From Herminiimonas sp. (GTDB lineage: Bacteria; Pseudomonadota; Gammaproteobacteria; Burkholderiales; Burkholderiaceae), in contig JACMQD010000244.1 of NCBI GenBank assembly GCA_014377155.1, positions 1 to 8,483 of the forward strand: a stretch of DNA of 8,483 bases, written 5' to 3'. The first letter of the stretch is position 1; every line of letters starts with the position of its first letter. A program made the position numbers and the translations under genes. Below are positions 8,430 to 8,483 of the stretch, piece by piece. Below the pieces are notes generated by a model, which was not told the origin of the DNA, searched no databases, and saw only the letters and a program-made list of their open reading frames with translations.

Positions 8430-8483
8430 CTATTTAACCTTGGCAGGCGCACCACCAATGGCGTCCAGTTTCAGCTGGATCAA
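8430..8483 (-). CDS. C-terminal end of a YfgM-like TPR protein (runs off the right edge)
   Basis: The minus strand reads in frame from the window edge as LIQLKLDAIGGAPAKVK and stops at TAG (8432-8430), 15 nt before bamB. Only 17 residues are visible, too few to identify by sequence alone. The LIQLKLDALGG-type ending and the position directly upstream of bamB match the YfgM family, a single-pass inner-membrane protein with periplasmic TPR repeats that interacts with the SecYEG/PpiD translocon. The call rests mainly on conserved gene order. Confidence 0.7.
   Translation of the reverse strand: MIQLKLDAIGGAPAKVK

Overview
The window is a tightly packed minus-strand gene cluster. It reads, in transcription order from the right edge to the left: the tail of a YfgM-like TPR protein, bamB, der, hfq, hflX, hflK, hflC, hisZ and the first half of purA. 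This order, with a short-tailed Hfq and hisZ set between hflC and purA, is characteristic of Betaproteobacteria. The moderate GC content and the protein flavour suggest Burkholderiales, possibly an Oxalobacteraceae/Herminiimonas-like lineage. The family-level placement is an inference from memory of gene order, not a search result. There are no mobile elements, CRISPR arrays, tRNA or rRNA genes, and no sign of horizontal transfer.

Right part (about 5900-8483): envelope and ribosome assembly. The last 17 codons of a YfgM-like protein precede bamB (outer-membrane lipoprotein of the BAM complex) by 15 nt, and bamB precedes der (double-GTPase ribosome assembly factor) by 7 nt. These three look like one transcription unit. 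A 136-nt gap after der carries a good sigma70-type promoter candidate, a strong Shine-Dalgarno site and A-R-N triplets just upstream of hfq.

Middle part (2110-5772): the classic hfq-hflX-hflK-hflC set, with gaps or overlaps of 42 nt, about 49 nt (or an 8-nt overlap, depending on the hflK start) and a 1-nt overlap. Hfq is the RNA chaperone, HflX the ribosome-splitting GTPase, and HflK/HflC the SPFH-family membrane complex that surrounds and regulates the FtsH protease.

Left part (1-1780): hisZ (regulatory subunit of the short-form ATP phosphoribosyltransferase) and purA (adenylosuccinate synthetase) are only 3 nt apart and probably co-expressed. The two steps are linked through ATP use and AICAR/IMP. 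Between hflC and hisZ lies the only long gene-free stretch (329 nt). It is AT-rich and holds overlapping, mutually exclusive inverted repeats and a plausible hisZ promoter. The small yjeT/DUF2065 gene often found here is absent.

Overall this is a conserved housekeeping region. I see no clearly novel system. The best second looks are the hflC-hisZ intergenic structure, the hfq leader, the hisZ-purA coupling and a few residue-level oddities.
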